A stretch of DNA of 64,000 nucleotides from Callorhinus ursinus (Eukaryota > Chordata > Mammalia > Carnivora > Otariidae). Positions 18,541 to 30,205 of the stretch are shown here, piece after piece. Positions within the stretch are counted from its first letter, which is position 1, and the number at the start of each line of letters is the position of its first letter. Position numbers and translations under genes: made by a program. The notes beneath the pieces are model-generated. The model worked only from the letters and a program-made list of their open reading frames with translations, was not told the origin of the DNA and searched no databases. The stretch is from NCBI RefSeq assembly GCF_003265705.1, contig NW_020312902.1, positions 15,750,970-15,814,969 on the forward strand, written 5' to 3'.

Positions 18541-19784
18541 TCAGCTGGGCCTCTTTCTCTGGTGCTGGGTGGGAAGAGAGTTGCTGCGGTCCCTGAATCT
18601 GAGGCGGTGATTGGGCCTTATCTGTCCTCTAGAGGGCACTCTTGTACCAGCCAGACTTAGACAGCCCTTTGCCCGGGGCCCAGCCTGTCAAGTGGATACA
18701 GAGAAGATGGGTGTCCATGCCAAAGCCCCACTTCAGGAACTGAGGGTCCCAGCCCTGCACATACACTAAAACCTATGACTGAAACTACCTCCAATGAGGG
18801 GAGCACCTCTTGACATCCCTGAAGTCAAAACTTCCATGTGGATAAGAAGCTTTGGAGCTTAAAACGTAGTTCCTGGGGCCCACACTCCGATATTCTGACT
18901 AATCAGTTCTTCATTTTAAACCTGTATACTTGGGGGAGGGGAGGATTTCCAGGCACTTTGCAAATGTTAACCTATTTGATCCAACAACCCTGCAAAGTAT
19001 TTTTATTATCCATTTTGCAGATGAATTAGAGCCACAGAAAAATGTAATTTCCCAAAGCTCTGCCCTTTATTAGCCAGGATTTGAACCCAGGCGATATAGC
19101 CCTAGAGCCTCAATTTTTAGCCACTACACAGACCCTCAAAAACCACTGGCCTTGAGCAGTAGGTCCCAATCAAGTGGGACGCATCTGGCAATGTCTGGGG
19201 ACATTTAGTTGTCACAACTGTAGGGAAATGCTACTGTCATCTAGGCAGAGGCCAGGGATGCTGCTTTAAATATTCGCAACAACGGACTACCCGGCTCCGA
19301 ATGTCTCCAGGTTGAGAAATGCCGGCCGAGAGCACAGGTGTTCTATCCCAGCTGCACAGTAAAATCACAGAGCTTCCCAAAACCTCCATGCGCAGGCCAT
19401 AGCCTAGAACCCATGACAGCATAATCTTGGGGAAGAGAATTCAAGATAATCAGCATTTTTGAAAGCTCCCAGTGACTCCAGGGTTGAAGACCTCTTGGAA
19501 GTGGCTGCTTTTCCTCGCTCACCATGTCTGGCAGTGGTGTATGGGAAATGCACCAGGACATGACCACAGGCCAGCAAGTCATTTTGCTCACAAATGCCCA
19601 TGCAGCCAGCCACTGGTCTGCACGCCCTCCCTGCTACCTCAGTGACTCTGATGAGGGTGACCCCCCACCCCCACCAATTCATCTGCAGAAGAATGTTCTC
19701 AGGGTGCTTTTCCTATTAAGTGAGGAATCCTGTTCCCCAACCCCGCCAACCCACCACTTCTACACATAGCACAGACCTCCAGAA
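18541..19784. other. Spacer between the convergent ACTR1A and MFSD13A 3' ends
   Basis: About 1.25 kb with no gene. A MIR/L2-like element lies at about 18940-19130 and a MER20-like hAT fragment at about 19145-19325 (hallmark 'gttgtcacaactg' at 19210-19222). A further degenerate hAT-like stretch follows to about 19500. Confidence 0.6.
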
Positions 19785-20354
19785 CGGGAACAGAAATAAC
19801 TGACTTTAATCAGTCTGTGATGACATGAACCTCTTTGAGAGGTCAGGTGGGGGTGGGGGAGCCCTGCAGCAGCTGGGGCACAATACTTTAGGCACAACTG
19901 AAGCAGAGAGGTCAGAGAAACCACTGGAAATGTGGAGGGAGGGGGCGGTGGGACTCACAGCTTCCCCTGAGTGGGTGAAAGTGGCTTCTGAGCCCATACA
20001 CAGCACCGGCCCCAAGCAGGTGGTGGGACAGGCCTTCATGCCCTGCAGCACCCCCATGTGATCACAGGGCAGCCCCACCCCGTCTTGGTCCTCTTCTTCC
20101 TCCTGCCCCACGGCAGGGAAGCAGATCCCTGAGCACATACAGCCCAGCCCCTGCCCCAGCTGGGCCAGACAGCCAAGCTGAACTTAGACCGCAGTGATGC
20201 TCCCGGCTCAGCCCCTGAAGCTCACACTCTGCCATCTGTCCTCCAGGCTGTGCCCCAGGGAGGCAGAGGAGCAGGACGGGGGGCTGGCAGAAGCGGCTCC
20301 TGCCCCAGGGCTGCGACAGTGTCCTCGGCAGGGTGGCCTTGCTGTACCTGCCTC
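19785..20354 (-). other. MFSD13A: MFSD13A 3' UTR
   Basis: Sequence downstream of the TGA at 20355-20357 on the minus strand. The first good signal is ATTAAA at 19805-19810 (minus), which places the end near 19785. The end is inferred. Confidence 0.65.
19805..19810 (-). terminator. MFSD13A: MFSD13A poly(A) signal ATTAAA
   Basis: The common variant hexamer ATTAAA on the minus strand (plus strand tttaat), about 545 bases after the stop codon. No AATAAA occurs nearer. Confidence 0.6.
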
Positions 20355-23300
20355 TCACACCATCTTAACATCCAGGGTTTGGGCCCGTGATAGGTTCTGG
20401 CGCTGGGCTTTGACCATGTGCAGGCGTCTCCCGTGCAGTGTGAACTGGGACCAAGTGAACAGCTGCAGCAGAGCACAGGTGATGGGCACCAGCACCAGCA
20501 GGTAGAAGCAGCCCTGGCGGAGTGTTGGGGCCTGGGCTGGGGCTGGGGCCGGGGGCTCTGGCCAGGGCTGGGCACTCCCCACAGGGGTCAGTGGGGGCTG
20601 CTGGAAGAGATCATGACCTAGGGTGAGAGAGCATGCAGAAAGAACAGGGTCAGCCCTGGTCTCCTCCAAGGTCCGCAGTGCCACATCTCAAACGACATGC
20701 ATACATTTCTAAACCACAACTCACTTCCTTCTCCAAACTTGCTTCTCCCCTGTGCTTCCCTTCTGGGTGACTGGCACCACTATCCACACCATAGACTCAA
20801 AGTCTTCCTGGATTCTTCGGTTAACCTCACCACTCCCCAGCAGCCAGTCCTTCCCCTCCCCCGAATTCCAGAACACATGCCACACCCAGACACTTTTCCA
20901 GTCCCCCTGGCTCCACCTGCTCAAGCTTCCATGGCTTCTGCCACAGCCTCCCCACAGCCCATTCTCCATACAGCAATCAGGGTGAACTGAAAAACCCAGA
21001 TCAGACCATGTCACTGCCCTGCTTAAAACCCTTGCAATAGTTTCTCTCCACACTGAGAATAAAATCCAAACCCTGCCCTAATGGACAGAGCCCTCTGCTG
21101 CCCCAGCCTCATCTCCTAGCCACTCCTGATACCTTGGGGCTCTGTACTTGCCCCCCCGCCCCGATCCTGTCTGGAATTCACTGAGATCTTTCGAGACCAG
21201 ATTCTTGCCATCCAGTCCACATCCTGGGTGTCATCTCCTCAGAGAGGCCTTCCTGGACCACACACACTAAGTAGCTTCTCAGTCACACTGCCTATTTTAC
21301 CATCGCTCTTCCCACTACCATTGCTATTTTCTTGTTCGGCTCTTTATTGCCAACCCCACCCATCCCTCTAACTAGAATATAAGTTCCACGATGGCAAAAC
21401 CATTGTTACCTCCCTAAAGGGACCTGGAGCAGCTCCTGGCAATGAAAGTATTCTATACACGTTTGTTGAATGAATGAATGAATGAACGAACGAACCACTG
21501 AAAGACGGGAAGAATTGGAGACTCAGTTCCTCCGCCCACGTGGGAAGAGGCAGAGGAGGTGGGGCCCAGGAACAGCCTCTGCTGGCCAGTTGCCATTCTC
21601 TCCCACTTACTGGATCCAGCTTGTAGCTTTGACCCCCGGAGCCTCAGGAGCCCGGTGCCAGCCCCCAGGCCCTCACCTGTGTAGAAGCACAGCAGCCAGG
21701 TGCCCAGCAGCGGAGCAAAGGTCTGGCCTGGCTTGGTCACCAGGGCCACCATGCCAAAGAGAAGAGCCGAGGCCGCCTGCTTGCGGTGGTTCAGCACCAG
21801 GTCCTCATCCACCAGGTCAGTCACCACCAAAGTCAACAGCTTACAGGTGCCCTCCGTGAAGACACGGTTGCTGCCAGCGAAGAGAGAGGGGGCAAGAGTG
21901 AAGGGGTGGAGCAGAGGTGCGGGGGTGAGGGAGGGCAGCGCATACCTGGCAATGAAGAGGCAGAGGAGGCCAGGGCGGTCGGGGCCGGCCAACAGCATGA
22001 GCAGGCTCAGGCCCAGCTTGAGCAGGAAGAGCCCCCGCACCACGGCGTAGACGCCCCAGCGCCGGCACAAGGGCAGGAAGTAGAGGTTGTTGAGGTGGGG
22101 GGCCACATAGGAGATGCCTGGACAGAAGGGGGCAGCCTTGTGAGGGGGCACTGCCACAGCTTCCACAGCTCTCCACACCAACCAACGGCGTGACAGGGAT
22201 TGCACACTCACGACGTGCCAGGCTCTGTGCTATGAGCTTCACATCCTGTCATTTCATCCTCACCACCCTTTAGGATCAGTCCTGTTATTATCCCTACCTT
22301 TCGGGTGATAAACGGAGGCCCAAAGAGATTAAAGAAAACACAACCAAGGCCACACAGTAAATAAGAGTCAAGACGCACAGCCAAGCCCGACAGCCCCGTC
22401 AGCCCTGCTGTGAACCGGCCACTGTGCCGCCTCACCTCTGGGGGCACCATCATGGAGACCACCAGGAGAGCAGCCCTACCCTCCTCACAGTGCAGTGGGC
22501 TCTCACCCCTTCCTCCCACAGCACAGCTGAGGCTGGAGGGGCAAGCCCGAAGCGAAGCAGCGTAACCCCCCTGCCCCCCGCCGCAGCTCCCCCCCCACCC
22601 CCACCCCTGGCAACAGGGCCCGGCTGGGGAGGGAGCTGTGCCTGCAGCTGGGCGGCTGCCTGCAGCACCCACTCACCCAGCAGAAAGGAGCCCGTGGAGA
22701 GGGAGATGTGGTCTGACAACAGATGCTCCAGGAAGAGGGGGAAGAAGTTGCTGTTGAAGTGGCAGTGAAAGACCTGCAACCCAACAGGGGCAATGAGGAG
22801 GCTGCTGGGCTGGAGGGCAGCTGGGAGCAGGCCGGAAGCCAACCGGGGAGCGGCGGGAGCAAGAGCAGACTTTAACCCCACGTCCCTCCACACGGAACAT
22901 GCCAGAATAACACCCAACACCAAATTCCTGTTGCTTATCTAATTTTGCTAAAAGGTAGAAGGAAGGATAAAATCGTCAAATTGAATGATTAAGTTTTCCT
23001 CTCTTTAATTGAAAACACTAGTAAAACAAGCTTGATGATATAAACACCATCTATTTCTGAACTTGGCAAGCTCACATACTACATGTGTTTTAGGCACAGC
23101 ATTTAGTGTTTTAAAAAGATTGTCACAAAGTTCCCAAAGGGCACCTCTTTTTCATAGCCTCCCTTTGCAGGTGAAGACACAGCTGCCCCGAGAGACCTGC
23201 CTAAGATCACACAGGGAGTGAGGAGTTCTGATGGTGCTAGAATCCAGCTCTCCCAACTACCCAACCTGTGTTCCCGCTAGCAAATCACCCAGCAGTGCTC

Positions 23301-25323
23301 ACATGAGGCCCAGCTTTTAAGGAGCCTGTTCCCCTGAGTGAGGCACATCCTGGCCATCGGGGGCGGGGGTGCTGCTCCCATACCTGCACCAGGTCCATGC
23401 CCACGAACCACAGGAAGTTCCGGTGGCGTGCGAGCTGCTGGAGGTACTGGCTCAAAGTGATGCTATCTGCGTCCTGGCAGCCGGTAAGCAGCTCCTCTCC
23501 ACACAGGCTACAGGGCAGAGGGGAGTCACTGATAGCCTAGGGCTGGGCCAGAGCCATCCACCACCCCAGGGCAGCCGCCCATCGGCCAGGGGACTCCATG
23601 CTGGGGGAAACCCGGAGAGCTGGGCCAGGCCACTCACCCGCCATTCACAGCCAGGGCTGGGCACTCAGGCTCCCTGCCAGCCGCCTCAACCTGCCGCCCA
23701 AGCAGCCGTGCAGCCCCCATAAAGCCCAGCCCAGAGCCGGTGGCCAGGGCCACACAGAAGGCGCGGAAGGAAGAGAAGTCTTCCTTGTTCCAGAAGGCAT
23801 AGGAGGCAAAGACAGAGAGGGAGCCAGCCGCACTGAAGAGGGAGCAGTAGAAGTTGAGGTGGGTACGGTCGTGGGCAGAGAGGGCCAGGTCAGCCAGCAA
23901 GGCATGATGGTGCAGGTCCACGAGCGTCAGGAAGCCATCATAGAGGCAGAGGCACAGCAAGAACTGCAGACCAGCTGGTGCCCAGGGCACCCAGAATGCC
24001 AGGAACGACAGCGCCAGCAGCGGCCCGTGCCAGCCCAGGGCCCGCACCCGTGCCAGCACCACGGCCCTCGAGGAGAGCCCAGCGCCCGACCTGCCAAGGA
24101 CAGGAGGAAAGGTGGGAGCGGCTTTTACCAACTGGGCAAGCCCCAGTTCCCCCTCTGCCCAGGCCCCGAAGGAAGGACAGAGGCCTAGAATATGGGACTC
24201 ACAGCAGAGTGAGACCACTGAGCCCCGCGTCCTCAGCCTTTCACTTAGGAAGCACAACTCACCAGGGAGTATACGCTCTCGTCCGCTCCCTTGCCAGCCT
24301 GCCAAGGCTGATGGGCAAAGGGTGGTGGGATACCTATTTCTCAGGGTTGGGGGCAGTGTTGGGCCCAAGCAGGGATGGGGTCAAGGAATCTGCCAGAAGC
24401 AGCAGAGAGGGTCTGCTGTACAGCTCCCAGTTCTGAGGACCTGACAAACCAAGTTGGGGTGAATCTCTCCCCAGGTGAGCAAGGCAACAGTTAATCAAGG
24501 CCACTTCTCCCACCTGCCTGACCTTGAGAAGGGAGGGAGCCTGGCCAAAAGCTGAAATGGTCTCCCTTTCTCTCCCCACCCCAAACACAGGCACCCCTGG
24601 GGAGGGGTGGGGTGGGACGGGACCCATTGTGAGCCATCCCCAGGACACAAACCGGGGCTGGGAGCTGAGGAACTGACGGTCACTCAGCCAGCCGAAGAGG
24701 GGGTCGTTGAGGCTGTTCCAGAGGAGAAACACCGTCTGTGGGCAGAGGGAAATGGGGCAGGTGGGCTCCAGGCAGCCTCCTCTCCAGAGTTTTCCCTACC
24801 CAGCCTGTTCGCCACCCCTCAAAGATGAGCCCAGCTTTCCTGACTGCAAACCTTTGCTCAGGGCAGTCCCTCTGCTAAAACTCACTCCACCAGCCACTGC
24901 CCCATCAAACTCCCACCCATCCAGGACAAATTTATCCAGCTGATAAATTAATGTACGTGAATATATTTTATCATATATGTGAATATCTAGAACCATGCCA
25001 GGCTCATCAGACAGTGGCCAGAAGGAGGAGTCATCAACACCTCCAGCTCCAGCTTTTCTTGCCGAATCACGGTGGGCAACCTGGCCTGCCCCTGCTCCGG
25101 ACTAGGTGGGACCCACCCGTGCAACCTGCCCAGCTCCCCCGCAGTGCTGGCCTACCTCTCCAACCCAGAAGGCAGCTTTGTTGATCTTGTACACTGAGAC
25201 AAAGGTGTCCACATAGTAAAGTAGGAACACATTATGCAGGATAGAGATGAAGAGAGCCAGGGAGCCATAAACCACAGCCGTAGGAAGGCGCAGCATCCAG
25301 GCCTGGAGCCTGCCCAGCCCCAT
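20355..25323 (-). CDS. MFSD13A: Major facilitator superfamily domain protein 13A (TMEM180)
   Basis: A polytopic membrane protein of the major facilitator fold; its substrate is not established. Coding exons in transcript order on the minus strand are 25323-25156 (ATG at 25323-25321), 24735-24653, 24090-23638, 23507-23384, 22773-22677, 22117-21946, 21870-21677 and 20617-20355 (TGA). All have GT/AG borders. They sum to 1554 nt, giving 517 residues, the known family length. The start [21 protein letters not shown] is followed by a run of hydrophobic helices, for example [17 protein letters not shown] and [19 protein letters not shown]. An '[15 protein letters not shown]' segment matches the MFS loop 2-3 signature region. 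The last exon encodes a Pro/Ala-rich loop and a final helix ([18 protein letters not shown]), ending DVKMV. The gene is convergent with ACTR1A and shows no break. Confidence 0.96.
20890..21490 (+). repeat. L2 LINE fragment in MFSD13A last intron
   Basis: The sequence has the L2 3'-end character: a 'cactgccctgcttaaaaccc' core, 'aggccttcctggaccac', 'tataagttccacgatggc', and an ending of tgttgaatgaatgaatgaatg near 21462-21486. It lies in plus orientation, antisense to MFSD13A. Confidence 0.75.
22220..22430 (-). repeat. MIR-like SINE fragment
   Basis: Contains the old MIR pattern of 'catcctcaccaccc', 'ttattatccctacctttcgggtgataaacggaggccc' and 'aaggccacacagtaa', all typical of degenerate MIR copies. 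It sits in an MFSD13A intron. Confidence 0.55.
22566..22607 (-). other. Potential G-quadruplex in MFSD13A intron
   Basis: The plus strand has C runs of 6, 6, 8, 5 and 4 within about 42 bases. The sense (minus) strand of MFSD13A therefore carries five G runs with short loops. It lies about 70 bases downstream of the donor of exon 22677-22773. The sequence is direct; folding is inferred. Confidence 0.6.
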
Positions 25324-25398
25324 GGCTGCCAGCTCGGCGTCAGCCCCAGGAGCACCGAGGAGTGCTCACATCCAAGAGCAGTCTGGCCATCCTTGTCC
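25156..25398 (-). other. MFSD13A: MFSD13A first coding exon with 5' UTR part
   Basis: The likely acceptor is 'cttcttccctag' (minus), with the exon beginning at 25398. About 75 nt of 5' UTR precede the ATG at 25323-25321, and the donor is GTAGG at 25155-25151. The acceptor choice is inferred from the pyrimidine tract. Confidence 0.65.
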
Positions 25399-25486
25399 CT
25401 AGGGAAGAAGTAGCCAGTTAGCTGCAGGGATCAGAGCCAGCTCTGCTCCTAACCCCAGACCTCTGAATCATTTAAAAACTGATTTC

Positions 25487-25692
25487 TGGGGCGGCTGGGT
25501 CACTCAGTCGTTCAGCGTCTGCCTTCAGCTCAGGTCATGATCCCAGGGTCCTGTGATCAAGCCCCGCATCAGGCTCCTTGCTCAGCGGGAAGCCTGCTTC
25601 TCCCTCTCGCACTTCCCCTGCTTGTGTTCCTGCTCTCGCTGTGCCTCTCTCTGTGTCAAATAAATAAAATATTAAAAAAATAAAAATAAAAA
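25487..25692 (+). repeat. SINEC element
   Basis: tRNA-Lys-derived head (diverged: ggcggctgggtcactcag), CT-rich body and A-rich tail. The flank 'aaaactgatttctgg' is repeated after the tail as 'aaaactcatttctgg'. Confidence 0.9.
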
Positions 25693-25702
25693 CTCATTTC
25701 TG

Positions 25703-25890
25703 GGGGCACCTGGGTGGCTCAGTCGGTTGAGCATCTGCCTTTGGCTCAGGTCATGATCTCAGGGTCCTGGGATTGAGACCCACGTCAGGCTCCCTGCTCA
25801 GTGGGAAGTCTGCTTCCCCCTCTCCCCTCCCCTCCACCCCCCTGTTTGTGCACTCTCTCTCAAATGAATAAATCTTAAAAAAAAAAAAAA
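25703..25890 (+). repeat. SINEC element
   Basis: Head ggcacctgggtggctcag, CT-rich body, poly-A tail. It directly follows another SINEC and the same short target-like sequence recurs after its tail (cctcatttcc). Confidence 0.93.
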
Positions 25891-26159
25891 CCTCATTTCC
25901 ACTGGGACAAAGTTTGTACGCAAAACGAAGCTAGGGAATCATCAATGACATACAACTGAAACAGTGCTGGACTGGATACCACTATCTGAGAATAACCCAA
26001 GAAAACTGATAAAGGCATGGGAAAAGAAGGCAGGCATCCAACGAGTGCTAAGCCAGGTCGTGTGCTAGAGCAGTGTGCTCAGTATCTTCTTTCATCCACA
26101 CTATCTTATCACAAAAACCTTAACCATCTGGACATGCCAACTGTGGGCGTGGGCATACA

Positions 26160-26300
26160 ATGCCCCTATAACCTCGGCAAGCTACTTAACCCAAGCCTCA
26201 GTTTCCTCTTCTGTAAATGGAAAAAAGGGATGATCATGCCTACCCCGCAGAGGAATGTAAGGATCAAGTGAGGTAACTCACGGAAAGTGCTCAATAAATG
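26160..26300 (+). repeat. MIR SINE fragment
   Basis: Core and 3' part of MIR are visible: 'aagctacttaaccc', 'cctcagtttcctcttctgtaaatgg', 'gtgctcaataaatg'. Confidence 0.75.
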
Positions 26301-26929
26301 GATGGTGGTGGTGTCATGATTATCTTTATAAAATCCCTACAAAATTTATAGCACTATTACCTTGTGAAAAGAGAGCAATCCCAAGCTCAAAGATGTTAAG
26401 TAATTTGCCCAATGTTATACAGCAAAAAAGTAGGAGATTTGATCCCTGGTCTGTCTGGTTCTAAAGCCTTTTCTGCCACTTGACCTTCTAAACCAGGTTC
26501 CTACGCACTGTTGGGTAGAGCAAAGAAAGTTGCTATGATGTCAGGTTCCATAGGTATATAAGAGTGATAGAGTCCACAACCACTCATGCATTTTGATTCT
26601 GGAAATTCCACCTCAAGAAACGAACCCCAAAGGAACATGTACAGAGACATTCATGGCAGCAACAGTAATAAACAGCAAAAAGTCGGACACGGCCCAAGAA
26701 CGAAACAAAGGGGCAGTCTCAGCAAGGCCGATGCTCTCCAGAAGAAGCAAGCCTGTGGCCCACCTTAACACACAGAAGAGAAACTCAAGAACATGTTACG
26801 TGAAAAGAGAGCACAAAGCACAGTGTGGGTGCCTAGCTCCCAGCCGGGCTAACTTATACACAGAGGCTGGAAGGACAGACCGACTATGAGAGGGAAGGAA
26901 ATAAAAGTCAGATCATTTTTAGGGCAGGC

Positions 26930-27135
26930 CTTCTCAAACTGGAATGTGCTTTCAAGTTACGTGGGCATGTCATCAGAATGCAGATTTTGACTCAGGAGGT
27001 CTGGGAGGAACCAGATTCTGCATTTCCGAAAGGGCGCCCTTCCCTGGTGGTCTAGTAGTTAGGATTCAGCGCTCTCAAAAGGGCGCCCAGGTGGTGACCA
27101 CGGGGCCATGACCACAGTTTAGGCAGTGAGGCATT
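26930..27135 (+). mobile_element. MER5A-like hAT transposon remnant, interrupted
   Basis: The MER5A pattern 'ttctcaaact ... aatgcagatttt ... caggaggtctggg ... attctgcatttc' continues after an insertion as 'ccaggtggtgacca'. The non-autonomous element is interrupted by a tRNA-Glu half at 27041-27077 with an 11-bp duplication. Confidence 0.65.
27041..27077 (+). repeat. 5' half of tRNA-Glu(CTC) inserted with target duplication
   Basis: The 37 bases match tRNA-Glu(CTC) from nucleotide 1 (tccctggtgg) through the D arm (tagtagttagga) to the anticodon loop, ending after U33-C34-U35-C36-A37. Flanks aaagggcgccc occur on both sides (27029-27039 and 27078-27088). There is no poly-A tail and no 3' half, so this is not a working tRNA gene. 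It resembles a tailless retropseudogene made from a tRNA half. Confidence 0.85.
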
Positions 27136-27249
27136 AAGCCTGCCTGTCTCTCTTTTTAGATTCAAAGATGCCGTTTTCTTTTCAGAAAAATAACCCTGTG
27201 TGTGCTTGCCTGACCCCCAGAGGGAAGCTATGAGGATTTCCTTTTCTCA

Positions 27250-27695
27250 AATTCCCTGTTGTGTGTTAAATCGTATCTCCAGAAAAAAAATATGCTCAAG
27301 CCCTATGCCCCAGTAACTGTAAGTGTGACCTTATTTGGAAACAGGATCTGGGCAGATGTACACGTTAAGATGAGATCAAAGTGAATTCGGGTGGGCCCTT
27401 ACAGGGAGAGGGAAATTTATACGCAGAGACAGACACACACAGAAGGAAGGTGGCCATGTGAGGACAAAAGCAGAAATTGGAATGATGCAGCTACAAGCCA
27501 AGAAATGCCAAGGACTGCAGGCAACCACCAGTAAGCTAGGAGGAAGCAAGGAAGAATTCCTCCCTAGAGCCTCTGGAGGGAGCGTGACCATCTGGAGTTG
27601 TTTCAGACCGTGAGTGAATAAAGTTTGTTGTTTTAAGCCACCCAGTTTGCAGTAATCTCTTCCAGCAGCCCTAGGAAACTTACACATATCCTCGG
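27250..27695 (+). mobile_element. MLT1-type MaLR solo LTR
   Basis: Starts tgtgtgttaaatcgtatctcc. The hallmark 'gtgaccttatttggaaacagg' is at about 27326-27346, followed by 'gttaagatgagatcaaagtg', 'gggtgggcccttac' and a 3' part 'ttgttttaagccacccagtttg'. This is a solo, non-coding LTR relic. Confidence 0.8.
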
Positions 27696-27765
27696 GGGCT
27701 GTTCCTCTCTGAGTCCTTGTGACCCAAGCCTGCCCATGGACGTGATCTACATGTTGGTGTGCACG

Positions 27766-27800
27766 CATGCACACACACACGCACACACAGACACACACAG
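27766..27800 (+). repeat. (CA)n microsatellite
   Basis: Interrupted CA repeat with two ACACAC blocks. Confidence 0.85.
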
Positions 27801-28547
27801 CTGAAACTTCTGCTTCCTATCATGGTCAGGCCCTGGAGAGCCAACTTCAGCCCAAGTCCAACAGCAGTTGACCCCCAGGACATGTCCTTGCCCCATGACC
27901 CACTATAGCTCCTGCTCTGTGCCCAACCCTCCAGGGCCTCTGTCCAGCCCAGCCTCCCCTAGGTCTTCCAGCCCAGCCTCCCCTAGGTCTTCAAGCCAAC
28001 CTCTCCTCTGGCCAGGCCTTTGTCCTTGGTAGTGCCCCTGCCAGAAATGGCCTCCCATCTCGCCATCCTTCAGGAGCCAGCACTGTGTCCAGACTCTCTC
28101 CAGCCCCTCACTGCTGCCTCCTGCCACCGTACCACAGGCTCTCCTGCCTGCCCCCACAACAACCTGACTGTGGGGTTTCTCAGGGCAGAGCCTGCATCTT
28201 TGCCCTCCATCTCCCTCGGGGAGGGTGGGCTGGACACGGCCACTCTCTGGTAGAAAAACAGGCCCTGAGAGGGGGGGAAAGAAGGGAATCTCAGTGGGAT
28301 CTCTCAGGCTCATTGGAAAATGAGGACAATTCACTCAAGAGATCCAACCTGGTGCCAGTCTATGCCTAGTGCTAGGGAATGAGGGAAGGAGAAGCAGCTA
28401 GAAAACCCGAAACCAGCCGCTAAGTCTGTGAGAATCTCTCCCAGGCTACAGTGATCCTACCTTGCCCCAAAGCAGGAGGATGGACAGCTAGCCTCTCCCT
28501 GGAGCCCTTGAGCCCCTGAAGGAACATTTGGTGGGAAATACTTTTTT

Positions 28548-28705
28548 TCCCCCATAGCTTTATTGAGGTATAGCAGACACACAATGATCTGCATATATTC
28601 AAAGTGTACTGTCTGATCAGTTTTAACATATACATGCACCTGGGAAACCATCACCACGGTGAAGATCATGAACATATCCATCACCCTAAAAGTTTCCCTG
28701 GCACT
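28548..28705 (-). mobile_element. Old L1 fragment
   Basis: The pattern 'agctttattgaggtatagcagacacac ... aaccatcaccacggtgaagatcatgaac' is typical of an L1M 3' region. It is non-coding and 5'-truncated. The strand is inferred. Confidence 0.6.
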
Positions 28706-29289
28706 TTCTAAGGAACATAGTGGAAAGAAAACACAACTGGGGGCCTTCTAAGTCCTGCCTGTACCATTTCCTACCTGTGTGAACTGGGGGAATTTGCTTA
28801 ACCTCTCTATGTCTGTTTCTTGATCTGCGATATGGCACCAACCTTCCTAAGACTATTGTTAGCAGTCAAGGGGAAAATACTCTCAAGCACTTAGCACCTA
28901 AGTGTAGTGGACACTCAAACTTCAGAGATTACTGCTGTTGAGCCTCTCAGACCCTCCAAACCCACCACACAAGGATGGGGTGAGTATTAATCTAAAGGTG
29001 CTTTGGGGCTGTAAAGCACAACGTATACCTCTGTTGCTATCCTTAACCCCGCTCACTTTCTCAGATTCCCCAGGGCCTTTCAGACCCCCCACCCGTGCCA
29101 CCACCTCACTTCCAAAGCCTTTGTCCAAAGGGAGTGAAGTGTCCCAGGCCCCCACCCAGATGTCCAGTGACCTTTCCTGGTTGCTGGAGAAGGTGAGCCC
29201 TGCAGGCAAGTCCCCAGCCTCTACCAGCTGGCTCCCTGCACCGGTGCTGAGGTAATAGCAGAAAACCTCAGAGGGCGGGGACATGGGAA

Positions 29290-29465
29290 GGGTGTGACTT
29301 TTGCCATCAGGAGAGGCTGGGTTTAAATCCCACCTGCACTTCCTACTACGAATGTAACCTCAGGCAAATCACTTAACCTGCCTGAGCCTTGGTTTCTTCA
29401 CCTGTAGAATGGGAATAATAATGCCCATCCTTTAAAGGAATGCAGGGAGGACTAAACTAATGCCC
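29290..29465 (+). repeat. MIR SINE
   Basis: Shows the MIR core: 'ctgggtttaaatccc', 'aggcaaatcacttaacctgcctgagcc', 'ggtttcttcacctgtagaatggg'. Confidence 0.8.
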
Positions 29466-29999
29466 AGGAGCCCAGAGCACTGTTACATGAAAGATGTTCA
29501 GAAACGGGCTTCTTCTTGGGCTCACTATTAAAAGATTGGAGTAGGAGCAGGGGAATATCCTGGTAATCCGGCCTCTTCCCACGGTAAGGGAATTTGAGAG
29601 ACAAGACAGGGCACCCGAGGCTAAGTCAAAAGAGGAGAGTCTACAAGTAGCAGGAACACATGCACAGTTCAGGAGAGCCAGATACAAGCCCCCACCACAA
29701 GCCAGGGCCAGAGGCAGAGTGACCTGTCCAGGTGAGCCTCTGCCCAGGAGAGGGGGCTGGGGGAGGAGTGTGCAGGGTCACACTCTTCCAGATTCCGCTC
29801 CTCCCTCAGGAAATGCCTTCCCCTACTCACCCTCCCACCCTCAATACGCCCCAGCAAAAAACAGCAACCCTGCCTCTCCAGGGGAGGAACAGCTTAGAAC
29901 CCACACCAACCTAGTTGCATAACCCGGGTGAAATACCCTGTAACCCAGCCAACTCCACCCCCACCTTGGCACCTGGCAGGACAGCCTGCTAGAGGTCAC

Positions 30000-30205
30000 C
30001 CCGCTCTCGTGCTGGGATGGTCCCAGTTATGTGGCTTTGAGCCAGCCTTTCCTTCTCCCTGGGCCTTGGTCTCTTCATGTATAAAGTGGGGATGATGCCA
30101 ACCTCTTGGATTGCTGCAGGACTGAAACACAAAAGGTACATAAAGCCCCAAGCACAGTGCCTGGCACATAGGAGATCCTCAACGAAGAGTAGCTACTGTT
30201 ATTCT
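30000..30205 (+). repeat. MIR/L2-type fragment
   Basis: Old SINE/LINE pattern: 'tgggccttggtctcttcatgtataaagtgggg' and 'gcacagtgcctggcacataggagatcctc'. Confidence 0.65.
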
